This document shows positions 48,136-59,410 of a stretch of 64,000 nt of DNA, piece after piece. Both the position numbers and the translations under genes were made by a program. Origin of the DNA: Henckelia pumila (taxonomy: Eukaryota > Streptophyta > Magnoliopsida > Lamiales > Gesneriaceae). The stretch covers positions 8,556,001 to 8,620,000 of the forward strand of contig NW_027331831.1 in assembly GCF_033568475.1 (NCBI RefSeq), in the 5' to 3' direction. Position 1 is the first letter of the stretch; each line of letters begins with the position of its first letter. The notes beneath the pieces were generated by a model. The model was not told the origin of the DNA. It did not search any database and saw only the letters and a program-made list of their open reading frames with translations.

Positions 48136-51100
48136 TCATATCAAGAACTCATAGTACGTTACAAACAAAGCATCCGGGGAATCTTTGGGGAGGTTTCGAA
48201 TGTAAAGGTAGAAACGTCTCAAGTCTTCCATGGAAACCGATTCAGGGTCGATGACATCATCCTCGCAGGTTAGAACCCATAAGTCGCGTGACTCGACTCT
48301 TCTGAGACTGCCACGGCAAAATGGGCAGGATTCAGATCTTGTGTTCCTAACCATATTCAGAATGACACAAGAATATTGAGACGAATCAGCAGACTTCATC
48401 ACAAGAAATGGGAACATATTTTTTGTAATGAGAGAGTTACCAGTCACGATAGCAGTTAATGCACATAGTGTGGCAGCAATTAGGCAAGACGATTTTGGTG
48501 CAAGGCTCTAAGCATATCCCACACTCATCGTCTCTCTCCGCATCAAAGTCAAGGAATCCACCATCTCCTATCATTCTTTTCTTTCCAGTGTTTTTTAGAG
48601 CCAATATGTTCTCATTGTCAATACCAGCCAGCTCAACCAAGTCGTGATGGAGCCGCTGAAGTGATGGCAATATAATAGCTGAAAATTTGCAATATTTCAG
48701 CACCAATACAATTATTTTAAGGTATGAGATTGAGGAGAAGTTCTTGTGTTTGGAAGTGAAAAAACACAAATATCAACAGACCATAAAAGTCTTTGACGGA
48801 TGCTTTCCTTCCCTGTGTCGATATTGGTCTCCCATCTGTATACACCTGCAAAAAACAAGAAGAATGTGGAAAACTGGCATACCATTATTGTTAAGAATAG
48901 TCAACCAAAGTCCCACATTGGATGACCAAAAAAGTCCCACATTGAAAGTTTAAGTAAAAAGATCATGGATTAAAATATGGAATGATATCTCCATTGGTAT
49001 GAGGCCTTTTGGGTGGGTTCCCAAAATCAAAATCATGAGGGCTTGTGCCCAAAGTGGACAATATCATACCATTTCGGAGATATCCGGATTCCATGGACTT
49101 AACAAATGGCGCCGTTTGTGAGAACCAAGTCATGGTCTAATAAAAACAAATGTTGGGTGGAATCCTCGAAAACTTAAGGAGAAGAAGTTTGAGGCCCCGA
49201 TTAAAGATCCGTGAAAAAGCTCTCGAGGAACGCTCCCGGAAATTCATGTAAGGCGTGTGCTGCAACGCATTGAAGAGGGGCCTGGTGGAACTTCGTTTGA
49301 GGGGAGGATTGTTAAGAATAGTCAACCAAAGTCCCACATTGGATGACAAAAAAAGTCCCACATTGAAAGTTTAAGTAAAAAGATCATGGATTAAAATATG
49401 GAATGATATCTCCATTGGTATGAACCCTTTTAAGTGGGTTCCCAAAATCAAAACCATGAGGGCTTGTGCCCAAAGTGGACAATATCATACGATTCCGGAG
49501 ATATCCGGATTCCATGGACTTAACAATTATGATTCAGTGTTTTATTTACAGTTAAAATAAAACAGCCGACCCACAAGATGTACCTTGTAAACAAGAACCT
49601 GAAACAGGTTCAAGTATGAGGTCAAGAAACAAGTACAAGAACAGTCCATCCATTGGAAAAAATAGAGGAGGGGAGCCAGGTCATTGTAGACCAATTTCAT
49701 CTGAAGTCGCGCACCTCCCTTAGCTTTTGGAATCGCTGCAGCCCTAGAACCATAAGGAAAAAAGTCATGTAAATTCATCAACTCCGGAAATGGAATTTAT
49801 TATTATACCTAATGTCAGCCTACTGAAAAACAAAAGTAGAATCGACAAGAATAGATAAATCAATGTCTCTACATCACACCAATAATAGTATTAATTGGAC
49901 CAAACACAATTCAAGTGAGCTAAATTTGCTTCAGATGCCCCATCTCATCCCTCCACATTTCTAGTCACTCGTCGGACTCGAACTGCCACTCTTTCTGAGG
50001 CACTTTCCAAAGTACATTCTACTATCAAATTCAAGATAACGAAGATGCCAATACTTGGTGTACGAAGCCAGTTTTAGCCCCGACAAAATGGACAGAGATG
50101 AAAATATTCTGATCTCAGGATCATCATTATTAAGATTCCTTGCATTTTCTTTTCCAAGTCGATTGGAATCCCTTGGCCCGATCATTACTTGAATTTTAAG
50201 ATCATTACTCACCACACCCATGCGGTTTTGATGAATTATCTGTGATATCTTTCTTGTGTCAAAATATTAGAACCATCCCAAAAATGACCATACTGCCCAT
50301 CAAAAAACAAGAAACAGAGGACACATACTGGTGACTTCAACAAAAAAATGTCATACTATGCATCACACAACGGATTACACCAAACAAAATTAGTCATCGC
50401 TTCTTATTTTTTTTAATCCCTCTACATCAACATTTTCCATGACTCCAACAAACTATCACCCTACTGTTCCATTGGACTAAACAAGAGCAGCATTAGTGTA
50501 TTAGTATAAGACCATGGCATTAACTGCATAATTAGGCAACAAACCAAGGGGACAAGAAGATCACTCTCGACTAAACCATCATCAAGTCACAACCCGTAAG
50601 CAACTCGTGGTACCATAACTCTTGTGTTGCTCGAACTGCTACGATAATCTGTTAGGTAGATTCTCGTGTGCGCTCCATTGCTAAGGGGTGTCAATAGGCA
50701 GGCAGGGTGGGTCTACTTCTGCCTGATATACTTATATACCAATGGATAGGATAATACCTAAACCATTTAAAACCAACAACAAACAGATACCGAAAATTTC
50801 ATGTAAAAACTCAGGAATCTCTTTACAAACCATCCTATCAACCAGCAACCAGAGGAATTTATACAACCTAATAAGCAGAAATCATTGATTGTACCAAGAA
50901 ATAAAAAAAAATCAAAAAATTGCCATAAAAAGAGGCACCAAACACAAAGTCGCATTAGAATTTGCAGGCCTATAATTTTCTCCTCAGGTTTATTTCATCC
51001 ACTAATTCAGAATACAATTATTTTTACCACAAACCACACCATAAAGAGAAAACACGGGTGCACATAAATTTAAAGTGGATACACAAAAAACCCAGATGAA

Positions 51101-51198
51101 AAAGAAGCTTACAGAGCATTTGCATGCTGAATATCAGCTTCCAAAACCTTCAAAGAGTCTTTATATGTTCCAGTCCTCAGCTGATGATAATACATCAT
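48136..51198 (-). CDS. RING-type E3 ubiquitin ligase, AIRP2-like
   Basis: Five exons (51198-51113, 49743-49584, 48845-48782, 48678-48441, 48346-48136) join to 252 aa. The N-terminal half carries the family signature KDSLKVLEADIQHANALAAA, GARLQMKLVYNDLAPLLYFF, VLVYKVYTDGRP and AIILPSLQRLHHDLVEL. A C3HC4 RING lies at residues 156-193 (C156, C159, C171, H173, C176, C179, C190, C193), with LPNCCHTMCINCYRDW inside. The tail ends in a FYLYIRNLPKDSPDALFVTY block. Relatives such as Arabidopsis AIRP2 ligate ubiquitin in the cytosol and promote abscisic-acid responses; that role is inferred here. Two ATGs are in tandem (51198 and 51195); the upstream one is used. Intron 1 is 1.37 kb; intron 2 holds a complete TRIM (48889-49525). 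Confidence 0.92.
48889..49525 (+). mobile_element. Complete TRIM inserted in intron 2 of the RING gene
   Basis: Two direct LTRs of 216 bp (48889-49104 and 49310-49525) both begin TGTTAAGAATAGTC and end GGACTTAACA. They differ at roughly 4 percent of positions by eye. The internal 205 bp start near TGGCGCCGTTTGTGAG, a probable primer-binding region, and end with the purine tract GAGGGGAGGA before the 3' LTR. The pentamer ATTAT flanks the element exactly (48884-48888 and 49526-49530). It carries no gene, as is normal for TRIMs, and looks structurally whole. The low divergence suggests an insertion within the last few million years. Confidence 0.9.
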
Positions 51199-51825
51199 CT
51201 CCATACCTCTTCTACCTCTCAAACTTCTACTACTTCTTCTTCTTCTTTCCTGGTTTTCGCTCGGTTTATAGAAGAAAAAAGCTTTCTTTTTTACAGGAAT
51301 AGCCTAAAAGACAGAAAAGGAGCTATTTTTAGACAAGTAAAGATGAACCCTCCAAGGTGCCAGAAACAAACAGCCTAATCTTCTGTGAGAGAGCCAAATT
51401 TCATTACAGGACAACAAATTGCTTAGGGGAGAAAGTCCCTTTCTTTGGTTATTCTTCTTGTGCTTTTATTTCAAGACTCATTAATTTATCTGCTCCATTT
51501 TTTAATGAAGAAAAAGTGGTGGGTTTTGAGCCTGATAGTCTAGGTTCTTGTTGGTTCAGAACACAAAAATTAATGATGCCAGAGGAATTCATGTTTTTTT
51601 TATATAACAATCATTAAAGTTAGGTTTGGTATCCCGAAAAGAAATGGGCAAGAAAGAAAGAGAGTTGGGTTTTGTTTGTTACAAAAGAAAAAAAAAATGA
51701 TGCCAGGCTTTTATCATTTCTTGCCCTTTCTACTTGCTTTTCAACCTCAACATGAATAAAGAAATGTATACGTGTGTATATATATATATATATATACATA
51801 TATAAATGAGGCTAAATTTATTTTA
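51199..51825 (-). promoter_or_regulatory. Leader and promoter of the RING gene
   Basis: Upstream of the ATG at 51198 lies a pyrimidine-rich leader on the minus strand (GAAGAAGAAG runs on the plus copy near 51230-51250 read as CTTCTT). A TA run lies at about 51777-51796. No specific hormone-response element was established. Confidence 0.35.
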
Positions 51826-51949
51826 GATCGTGTTTGAGAGATCTTCTAAAAACATTTCTCAGTTTTTCTACAACAAAATTTTGAAATTTTGTAAAATTTT
51901 ATTAAAAAAAACTAAAAAGTACTTTCTAGAAGCTTTTCTAAACACTACC
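51826..51949. mobile_element. Small Tourist-like MITE, 124 bp
   Basis: The left end GATCGTGTTTGAGAGATCTT and the right end read on the minus strand, GGTAGTGTTTAGAAAAGCTT, are imperfect inverted repeats. TTA flanks both sides (51823-51825 and 51950-51952). It lies about 630 bp upstream of the RING gene start. Confidence 0.6.
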
Positions 51950-52019
51950 TTATATTGAATGATAAAAATTGCTAAAAATATGTGTTCCAAAAATAAGTTA
52001 AACATCACATAAATAAAAA

Positions 52020-52185
52020 ACTTTTATGAGATATGAGACGATCTCGCTAGTCAATTTTATGAGACTGGTATTCTATTCGATCCGATTTATGAAAAAATAT
52101 TGCGCATTATATCTAAAGTAGTGATTTTCATCGTAAATATGAGGAACGTCGACTCGTCTTATGGATAAATCACATGATAGTTGTT
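52020..52185. repeat. Relic of a common plant GAGACGRTCTC-ended repeat
   Basis: The segment contains ATGAGACGATCTCGCTAGTC, CAATTTTATGAGACTGGTAT, ATTCTATTCGATCC and GTCGACTCGTCTTATGGAT. These follow, in order, a widespread eudicot repeat whose ends read GTGAGACGGTCTCAC. The ends are decayed and no duplication is visible. Confidence 0.45.
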
Positions 52186-52791
52186 CATTTATAAATGGAT
52201 ATTTGTATTATATATATTTATGACAATTGTTTAATGATATTTTGAGAAATGTCAATGGATTGTTTGAGAAATAAGGAACAAAAATAATGTAAATGGATTC
52301 TTTATCTTCATTATTAATCTTTGTTCAAAACGAGATTCTACTCATAAGATTAACAAAAGCATTCATCCTCATTATTTAATTTAATGTTTATATGATTAGA
52401 TTTAGTATTCTAATGCTAACAGCTGTTGTCGACTGCCTTATTTGACAACAACTATTTTATTTAAAATAACATATTGAAAGTTGAAATACGAAAATTAATT
52501 GTTAGGATTACGCAGTATTTGTTCAACTAATTAGGTGTTTTTTTGATTGATTATGTAGATCATATATATTTATCTTGTAATAATCATGTAAACGTTTATA
52601 TTTTGAAATATTAAATAAATTTTGCTTCATATAGCAATGGAAAACAATATATTTATAGTGTTTTGGGGGTGTACACGGTATAATATAATCATCTATAATA
52701 ATCGAAGTTAGTCAATGGACCTAAATGTGTTTGTTTTGAGGGGGGAAAAAAAAAAGCTCAACCTCGTGTATTTGAAATATATTGCGAGGGC

Positions 52792-52842
<51 letters not shown>
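52792..52842 (+). repeat. TAT trinucleotide microsatellite
   Basis: Seventeen uninterrupted TAT/ATT units. Confidence 0.95.
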
Positions 52843-55066
52843 CATTTAATAAAGTGAGAGGGTGTTATAGTAATTATCTTTTGTTATTTTTATGTGAACT
52901 TTCAAAAATAACCCTATCTAATAAATAAATAAATAAACTATTTTGCAATTTCAATTTATTTTCATACAATTTTCTCACAATTTCATACTTCATGTTTGAC
53001 ATATTTTAATTTAAAAATTCAAAAATTAACTCTCACATATATTACATACTTGAGATTGGTTTGTTAATTTTTTAAAAAAAAATTAACAACTTTTATCATA
53101 AGTTATTTTTTAATATGATAATTTGATAAACACGCAATGCAAGACATTAGTTATTATTTAAATGGTAGATCCTCTTTTAAAAATTTCTCTAAACGAGCGA
53201 GTTGAAACCTAGTCACAATTTAACAAACTCGAACTTTAATTTCATTCAAGTTCTGCCTAAAACTCTTAAATGAAATTAAAAGTTTGGTATTATGAACTGG
53301 TGGACATATTGCAAAACTTACGTGGCTTTGTAAATTAGGTGATAATGATAGTTAAATGTCTCACGTTACTTGGATAAAATTTGTGACAGTTGTATATAGA
53401 TTTGGACAATAATCTTTTTTTTTAACTAAATTTTTGGATTGAGTTAAATTTAAATTAATATTGTTTTAATAAAAATAAATATGTGAGAAATTTATTGATT
53501 TTTATAAATAATTAATCGTATGGAGTTAATGGATGAAATTTGTTTTTATTTTATGATAAAATTATTATTTTTTATGGTGGCGAATCATATCTGATAGGCG
53601 CATTAACGCATGCGAGGAAAGCAACAATCCTTTAATATTGTCCACAAATTCCAAGTTTGGGTTTTGCAAACGAGTCCTTTCTCTAGTTTTATTTTCGATT
53701 GAGAGTACCAAGGGTTCAAATTGATATATTTCTTTTTGAAAGCATGCAATTATTTAGTGTTAGTATATTGTCAAGCATGGAGGAGGAATTGTGAAAGCAA
53801 CAACAAATTTGAAATAAAAATATTAATATCTTACTTCAATAATGTATTGGGGGAAGACTCGTATTTGAATGAAGAGAGAAACAAAAAATTGTAATGAAAT
53901 TCATTCGCATGTGTCATGTGCGTAAATTCGAAAAATCATGGGATGAAAGTGATATTAATGAGAAATTAGGTGGGGCACACCATTATATGATGGAGCCCAC
54001 AAAGCATTACGAGTGGCCAAGATTCGATTATCTTGGAGGATGCTGGATATCGCTTCAGTTCCATAAATTTTTCGGCTTCTTTTTCGTACTCATGACAAGT
54101 GATTTTGGACAAGCAGATTCCTTTCTCTTGTACACCGATGAATTCATGTTAGTATAAGAACAATGTCATGATATTAAATTCAATGATTTAAAATTAATTT
54201 AGATACGAGATGTTCATATAAGGATTCAAGATTAATTTGGACATGTAGAATCAATAAAAATTTATGGGCACACATAACCAAAATAAATTTTAACATTTGG
54301 ATGTAATACGACGGTGATATCATTATCTTATTATTTCATCATTCGGTCCGCACAATCTTTATTTCAACATAAACATGAGCCTCATATGATTTTACGTAGA
54401 GTTCACTGATTCAAGTTTACACCTGATGATGAAATATAGTATTTGTCTTTTAGGACATACTAACTATTAAGAAAGGACAATGAGTCAAGTTAAACTCTGA
54501 CACCGTGTAAAACCTATCCTATTTGAGATAGGTTAAACTCGATCAATGCGGTGCAAGACGGGACTGATCCGAATCAACAGTTTCAATGGCGGTCTAGGAC
54601 ACGTGGATTTGGGTGGAGGCGCCTCGGATCCTCCCTGTACATATATGTATTTTATATATGTATATATATATATATAAATTTTCAAATAATATAAACATGT
54701 ATGCATGTATATATTATTAATTTATTTAAGTTTTTTTAATTATATGTATATCGAGTCATGTGTCTAATCCGAAATGATCCCGTCGGATTTTAAGACGAGG
54801 CAGGTGTAGGTCTTAATTTTTTTTCATGGGGCAGATCTCGGGTTTGATTGAATCCATATCGAACTTATCTCGTTGTCATCTCTATACATACTTATAGTTC
54901 ATAGTTATATTATCAAATACAAGTTTTAGGCTTTTAGCACTTGATATATACCACCTATATACAAGTTAAGCAATTTTGCGTTAAATAATTTGATGTGAAA
55001 AATCTAAAAATTATATTATAGTAAAAAAAATAACATCGATTTTTTAATATATGATCATTTAAAAAC

Positions 55067-55068
<2 letters not shown>
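52843..55068. other. Long AT-rich intergenic region
   Basis: No gene is supported. The frame at 53894-54157 (87 codons) has ordinary composition but no recognisable family and no splice context. A GC-richer patch at about 54500-54640 (ATGGCGGTCTAGGACACGTG, GGAGGCGCCTCGGATCC) with a related stretch near 54770-54850 looks like an old repeat of unknown type. Confidence 0.4.

Positions 55069-55106
<38 letters not shown>
55069..55106. repeat. TA dinucleotide microsatellite
   Basis: An uninterrupted run of TA of 38 bases, ending 30 bp before the hAT MITE at 55137. Confidence 0.9.
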
Positions 55107-55111
<5 letters not shown>

Positions 55112-55136
55112 ACGAAATATTTTATTGTAATATAGT

Positions 55137-55654
55137 CAATGTTCTAAAAAGTGGTAGGCAGACGATCATCCATCGCGTAGCGCCTAGACACTTAGGCGGC
55201 CGCTTAAGAGGGGTCTAGACGGTTTTTTTAGCCTAAATATCTAATTATTCTAGTTCGATCCATCTTAATATTTCTTCAATAATTCTTCTTTATCTAATTT
55301 AATTACCTGCCTAAGAGGTATTTTTTCAAGTCTAAATATCTAATTATTCTTGTTCATCTTAATATTTTTCTAATAATTCATCGTTATCGAATTCAACTCG
55401 AAATACATGACATATTTCTCGTTTTCATCCGATACAAATTGATGGAAAAATATGTCAAATAATTTTTTTTTAAAAAAAATTTAAATTAAAAAATATATAA
55501 AATATTATATGTTAATCTAGGCCGGCGTCTAGGCAGCGATTAGACGGTCTAGGCGGCCAATTAATATAATAACTCTCAGAAATTTCAACTGTCGAAAATT
55601 GAGGCGGTGGACAACCGCCTAATGCCTAGGCGACCACCGTCTTTAAGAACACTG
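55137..55654. mobile_element. hAT-like MITE with CCTAGGCG subterminal repeats
   Basis: The left end CAATGTTCTAAAAAGTGGTA and the right end on the minus strand, CAGTGTTCTTAAAGACGGTG, are inverted repeats. Subterminal parts repeat GCCTAGNCNNC/GGCGGCC words. Flanking 8-mers AATATAGT and AATATATA match at 6 of 8 positions. It has the same terminal type as the elements at 8270, 9480 and 10597 but a different interior. Confidence 0.65.
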
Positions 55655-56551
55655 AATATATAGTAGTTATAGATGAGATAAAATTGTTAAAATACTTTCT
55701 GGATTTATTTATACCTTATATATACTTTTTTTTTTGTACCTTATACTTTTATTTATACCTTGTACTTTTCTAACACCATAATATAATGGAAACAAGTCAA
55801 TAACAATAATGATGATGATGATAATTAATCATATGATTATGAAGAAGCCAATTCTGAATTCTATTGGTGGAGCTAAGTCTCACTCGAGATACGCAAAGAC
55901 TATTAATTTAAGGCTCACTACCGTAAGATTGTTGAAAATTATTAATATTAAAGCAATTGGAGGAGTCCATAAAAAATTATAGACCAATCAATTTCTCGGT
56001 TATCCTCTCCCAAACCTGTGATCTGTATTTTCCGCCTCGAAATCAGATATGTTTTTTTTTTTTGAGAGTGAAATCAGATATGTTAAAATGGATTAAATCC
56101 TCCTTTCATATAAAATAAGGGTTATGTTGTATGTACACTAAAAATTATACGTTGAATTACACAGATTAATTCATGTTGTCATTCGAGTGCTTACCCGAAG
56201 AGCAATCGAACGGTGGCAGATTAATTACAGATCAATTGATTTGATCTGCAAATTGATCTGCCACCATTGATGTTGGCAGACGGACAACATCGACACATCC
56301 GAATTACAAATCATGTCTTTTTACGGTTTGTTATACAAACAAGTTGTGTGATGTCTTTTTACAGATTTTTTTTATTATTGAAATAAAATTAAAAACAACG
56401 CAAAAAATTTACCGTTTTCATACACAAACATCAAAGAGCACTCCTATTTTGACAAATAAGAAGTTCAATTTTTTTTTTTGTCAATTAATCAAAACTAAAA
56501 TATTCCTTAATTCGATGACTTTCTCTCATTACAAATACAAAAACGGTATCA
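55655..56551. other. Intergenic and 3' flank of the small heat-shock gene
   Basis: No gene was seen. An imperfect inverted arrangement of CAATTGATTTGATCTGC and AAATTGATCTGCCACC near 56220-56270 suggests a small foldback repeat. The last 150 bases are probably the 3' untranslated region of the heat-shock gene. Confidence 0.4.
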
Positions 56552-57615
56552 TCAGTTGACATTAATATCAAAAACTTGTGCAACATTAGTCGCCTTGGGT
56601 ACGCTAATATACAGCACGCCATCCTTAACCTCCGCCTTAATTTTCTCGAACAGGACATTGTCCGGCAAAGCAATTCTGCTACTGTACCTTCCGAAGCTCT
56701 TCGCGGCCCACTCCTCGCCGTCTCCGGCCCGTTTCTCGGCTTGAACAACCAGCATTTTGTCCTCCACCCAAACCTTAACATCCTGTTTGGTCATGCCGGG
56801 CATGTCGAATCTCATCTTGTACTCCGTCTCCGCTTCCTTGATATCCCACGGAGTCCTCCCCCGGCCGCCGGTGCTTTCCGGCCATTTACGACCGCCGTAG
56901 CCGAAAGGGTACTCTTCCATCATTATGTCCATCGTATCCATCATCTGCTGCATTGTTCTTGCTGACGGGAACCTGTCCCACAAACCTGGAAGATATATAC
57001 AAAGAAAAAACGAAACATGGGAAATGAATTCAGGTTGTGCTTTGATGAAAGTATTTCAAATCAATGGATTTCGATTATCATTTCAGTGTTAACAATTAAA
57101 CATACATGAATTTTAAATTCATAACTTAGTTATTTATATGTTAGTTAGATGGATTAAAATAGTTTTCACGTGACCATTTTATTGAATGAACTTTATTCAA
57201 ATTATCATCAATTCCTATGTAAACATAAAAGAATTGGATTTGATGTTTACAATGTTCCTTCACAAAAATACATTTGAATTTCATGGCTTTGAAATACTTT
57301 CATTCAAGCGTAACCTCAAACATTTGGATGCATGGAGATTTCTATCTTTATATATAATAATATCTTACCAATGGGAGCTGCAACAGGAGCTGATCTTTTG
57401 TTGGGCTGTTGCCTTTGTTGCTTGTTGACTCTTTCCAAGTGACCGAGATCGTCGATTCCTTGGGACGCCATGGATTTGATGATGATAGCTTTTCTTCCGC
57501 AAGAAACTGAGGCAATATTATTCATCGATCTGGGATTTGAGTTTAATGAAAAGCGGAAGCTTTGTGTGGACATAATGGGAGTGGAGACTGAAGTGCTTGT
57601 TAAGCAGCGAGACAT
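56552..57615 (-). CDS. Small heat-shock protein, HSP21-like (plastid type)
   Basis: Two exons (57615-57369 and 56985-56552) join to 226 aa. The first about 50 residues are Ser/Arg/Asn-rich and acid-poor, like a chloroplast transit peptide. A linker rich in Gln/Arg (NKQQRQQPNKRSAP) follows. Then comes the Met-rich helix typical of plastid HSP21, SARTMQQMMDTMDIMMEE. The alpha-crystallin domain starts at TPWDIKEAETEYKMRFDMPG, includes DVKVWVEDKMLVVQAEKRAG and ends with EVKDGVLYISVPKA. HSP21 is an ATP-independent chaperone that protects photosystem II and plastid nucleoids during heat stress. The intron acceptor at 56985 is fixed by the conserved LWDRFPSART. The intron consists largely of a MITE (57033-57315). 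Heat-shock-element-like sites lie upstream. Paralogue versus true HSP21 orthologue is open. Confidence 0.9.
57033..57315. mobile_element. MITE in the intron of the small heat-shock gene
   Basis: The left end GGTTGTGCTTTGATGAAAGT and the right end on the minus strand, GGTTACGCTTGAATGAAAGT, both continue with ATTTCAAA, giving about 40 bp of inverted repeat with some mismatches. TCA flanks both sides (57030-57032 and 57316-57318). It makes up 283 of the 383 intron bases. Partial relatives lie near 46620 and 46851. Confidence 0.7.
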
Positions 57616-57675
57616 GTTTGATTTATGTATCTGGATATGCTGATTGTACGAGGAATGAAAGGGTACTGAAGTTGA

Positions 57676-57768
57676 GAGGATTTAAAGGGAAAGAAGAGAC
57701 AATTCTGGAAGAATCAAATACAGCGTTTGCTTGTGAGTTTCTAGATTTCCCCAGAAGCTTTGGGTTCT
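57676..57768 (-). promoter_or_regulatory. Putative heat-shock elements and TATA-like box of the small heat-shock gene
   Basis: Read towards the gene, CTTCCAGAAT (about 57702-57711) fits the nTTCnnGAAn rule. Further imperfect units lie within 57738-57768 (GAAAC-type and CAGAAGCTTT). A TTTAAAT box follows at about 57679-57685, some 65 bp before the ATG. The order, elements then TATA-like box, suits a heat-inducible promoter. Assigned by eye only. Confidence 0.45.
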
Positions 57769-57849
57769 CACCAGTATTGTCTAGTGGTAGCGTCGGGTTC
57801 AAAGAAATCATTACATTAATCAAAACTTTTATTACAAATAGGCTTTGAT

Positions 57850-58349
57850 TTTTTTAAACTGTTATTATTATTATTATTATTTTTTAGAAATTTGTGTGTG
57901 TGAGTGATAGAGGTATCAAAACGAAATAACCGGTTAACGGAACCCATCCCACCTATTTTATACGGCAGAACGGGCCAACTTGATGGATCTAACTCATTTT
58001 GTTACTTATAGTGGGGAATATATAATTCTTCAATCTAATATTTTTAGTATATAGGGAAAAAGATATCAATTTTCGCAATACAAGTTTCAAGGGTGACACG
58101 AACATTTAAATACATCGGGAGTTTTCCTTTCAGCACATTGTTTTGCGAACATCTTTTACAAAAAAAACCGAAAATTCTACTCTCAGTGTGCACCATCACA
58201 TTTCAATATGTTGCATTTTAAAAAAATATTTCACATATTCCAGTAGACCCCAAAAATTCTAGATGGATTCTCTTAAAATCGATAGCACCTTAAATTAAAT
58301 AATTTATTTATGCGTATATAAATTTAACATAAAGTTCAAATAGATAATA
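57850..58349. other. Intergenic spacer
   Basis: No gene was seen. A short ATT microsatellite lies at about 57864-57884. Confidence 0.4.
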
Positions 58350-58680
58350 ATGTTTTGTTTGGATATGTATTTTAATTTTAATTTTTTAGTGTTTTATGAG
58401 CACGAAAGCATATGTTTTAAACAAGTTTTTTGTAAAATATTTTTGAAAATATATTTTAAAAAATGTTCTCCACGTGTATATTTTAAAGAACCATTAAGAA
58501 GTTTTTATATTGGACAATCATCATGATAATCAAAACAACAATATTTTTAAATGTAATTTTTTTTATAGAATAGTTGTCTAAACATGTATTTATTCTTGAA
58601 ACAACTTTTAAAACATTTTTTAATTTTTTTAAAAAAAATACTTTTATAAAAACGTTTTATAAGTCATTGTCCAAATAAAG
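58350..58680. mobile_element. MITE relic, family shared with 42028
   Basis: The left part TTTTGTTTGGATATGTATTT and the right part on the minus strand, TTTATTTGGACAATGACTTA, are imperfect inverted repeats. The interior matches the segment at 42028-42340 (TAGAATAGTTGTCTAAACA, AAACAACTTTTAAAA, CTTTTATAAAAAC). No target duplication was found. Confidence 0.5.
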
Positions 58681-58733
58681 TTATTTATTTATTTTTTTTA
58701 TGTAAAATATAATTTTGTGGTAATAGTCTTTTA

Positions 58734-58965
58734 GGCACCGTTTAGTTTGATTGATAGGATAAGTAATCCATAGATAAGTAATATTATGTAAATTAAAAAA
58801 AATAGTTAATACATTATTTGATTTAGTGGATAGATTATAATTTATTTGATTTAATTGATGTAAAATTATTAATTAATAAATAGATAAATAATATGACGAA
58901 AATAAGACGAAATTAATTGAGATAAGTTATACATAGATTAATAATACATCAAACCAAACAATGTC
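58734..58965. mobile_element. Tourist-like MITE, 232 bp
   Basis: The left end GGCACCGTTTAGTTTGATTG and the right end read on the minus strand, GACATTGTTTGGTTTGATG, are inverted repeats. TTA flanks both sides (58731-58733 and 58966-58968). It is a sibling of the element at 36249-36629, with the same ATAGATAAATAATATGA motifs. Confidence 0.72.
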
Positions 58966-58968
58966 TTA

Positions 58969-59410
58969 CATTCTAATTCTAAATATAACGTGCAAGATTA
59001 AGGGAGGAACACGGGGAGAAATTTCTGTGACTTGAAAATTTTCATGTTGTGAGTCTCACATGTATTGATAACTATCACATCTCATATTAAATTCCTACAA
59101 AATTTACATTTTATTTTAGCCGTGATTATTAAAATAAAACTTGAATATATTGAATCCAACATCATACTTTTCTGCTACAAAACCACTGAAAATTTCACAA
59201 TTTTCTGAGATAGAGAAATCTATGAACAGATAAAGATTGCTTACAAAAATGAATGCTGGTAAATATTCTCGTATTCATCAGCGGGTTAGCTTCAGCTTTT
59301 CACCCTGATCATAAATCTTTGACGTAGGAGCATTAGAAGACAACAGAATCAAATCGAATACGTCACTGGAAATCGATGTAAAACTTGTTTTATCCCAAAA
59401 AACATCAGGT
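58969..59410. other. 3' flank of HHL1
   Basis: No gene was seen; the part from about 59200 is probably the HHL1 3' untranslated region. Confidence 0.4.

Noticed and set aside
49961-50221. 86-codon minus-strand frame inside intron 1 of the RING gene
   Set aside because: No family resemblance, not needed for the RING protein, and flanked by no fitting splice sites.
53894-54157. 87-codon open frame with a balanced composition
   Set aside because: No recognised domain, no introns or conserved start context; it could be chance. Kept only as a note in the intergenic entry.
56576-56965. 129-codon plus-strand frame
   Set aside because: Antisense shadow of exon 2 of the small heat-shock gene; the minus strand carries the conserved domain.
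57770-57800. tRNA-like words GTCTAGTGGTA and GGGTTC close together
   Set aside because: The two words resemble tRNA promoter boxes but are only a few bases apart, and no cloverleaf can be formed around them.
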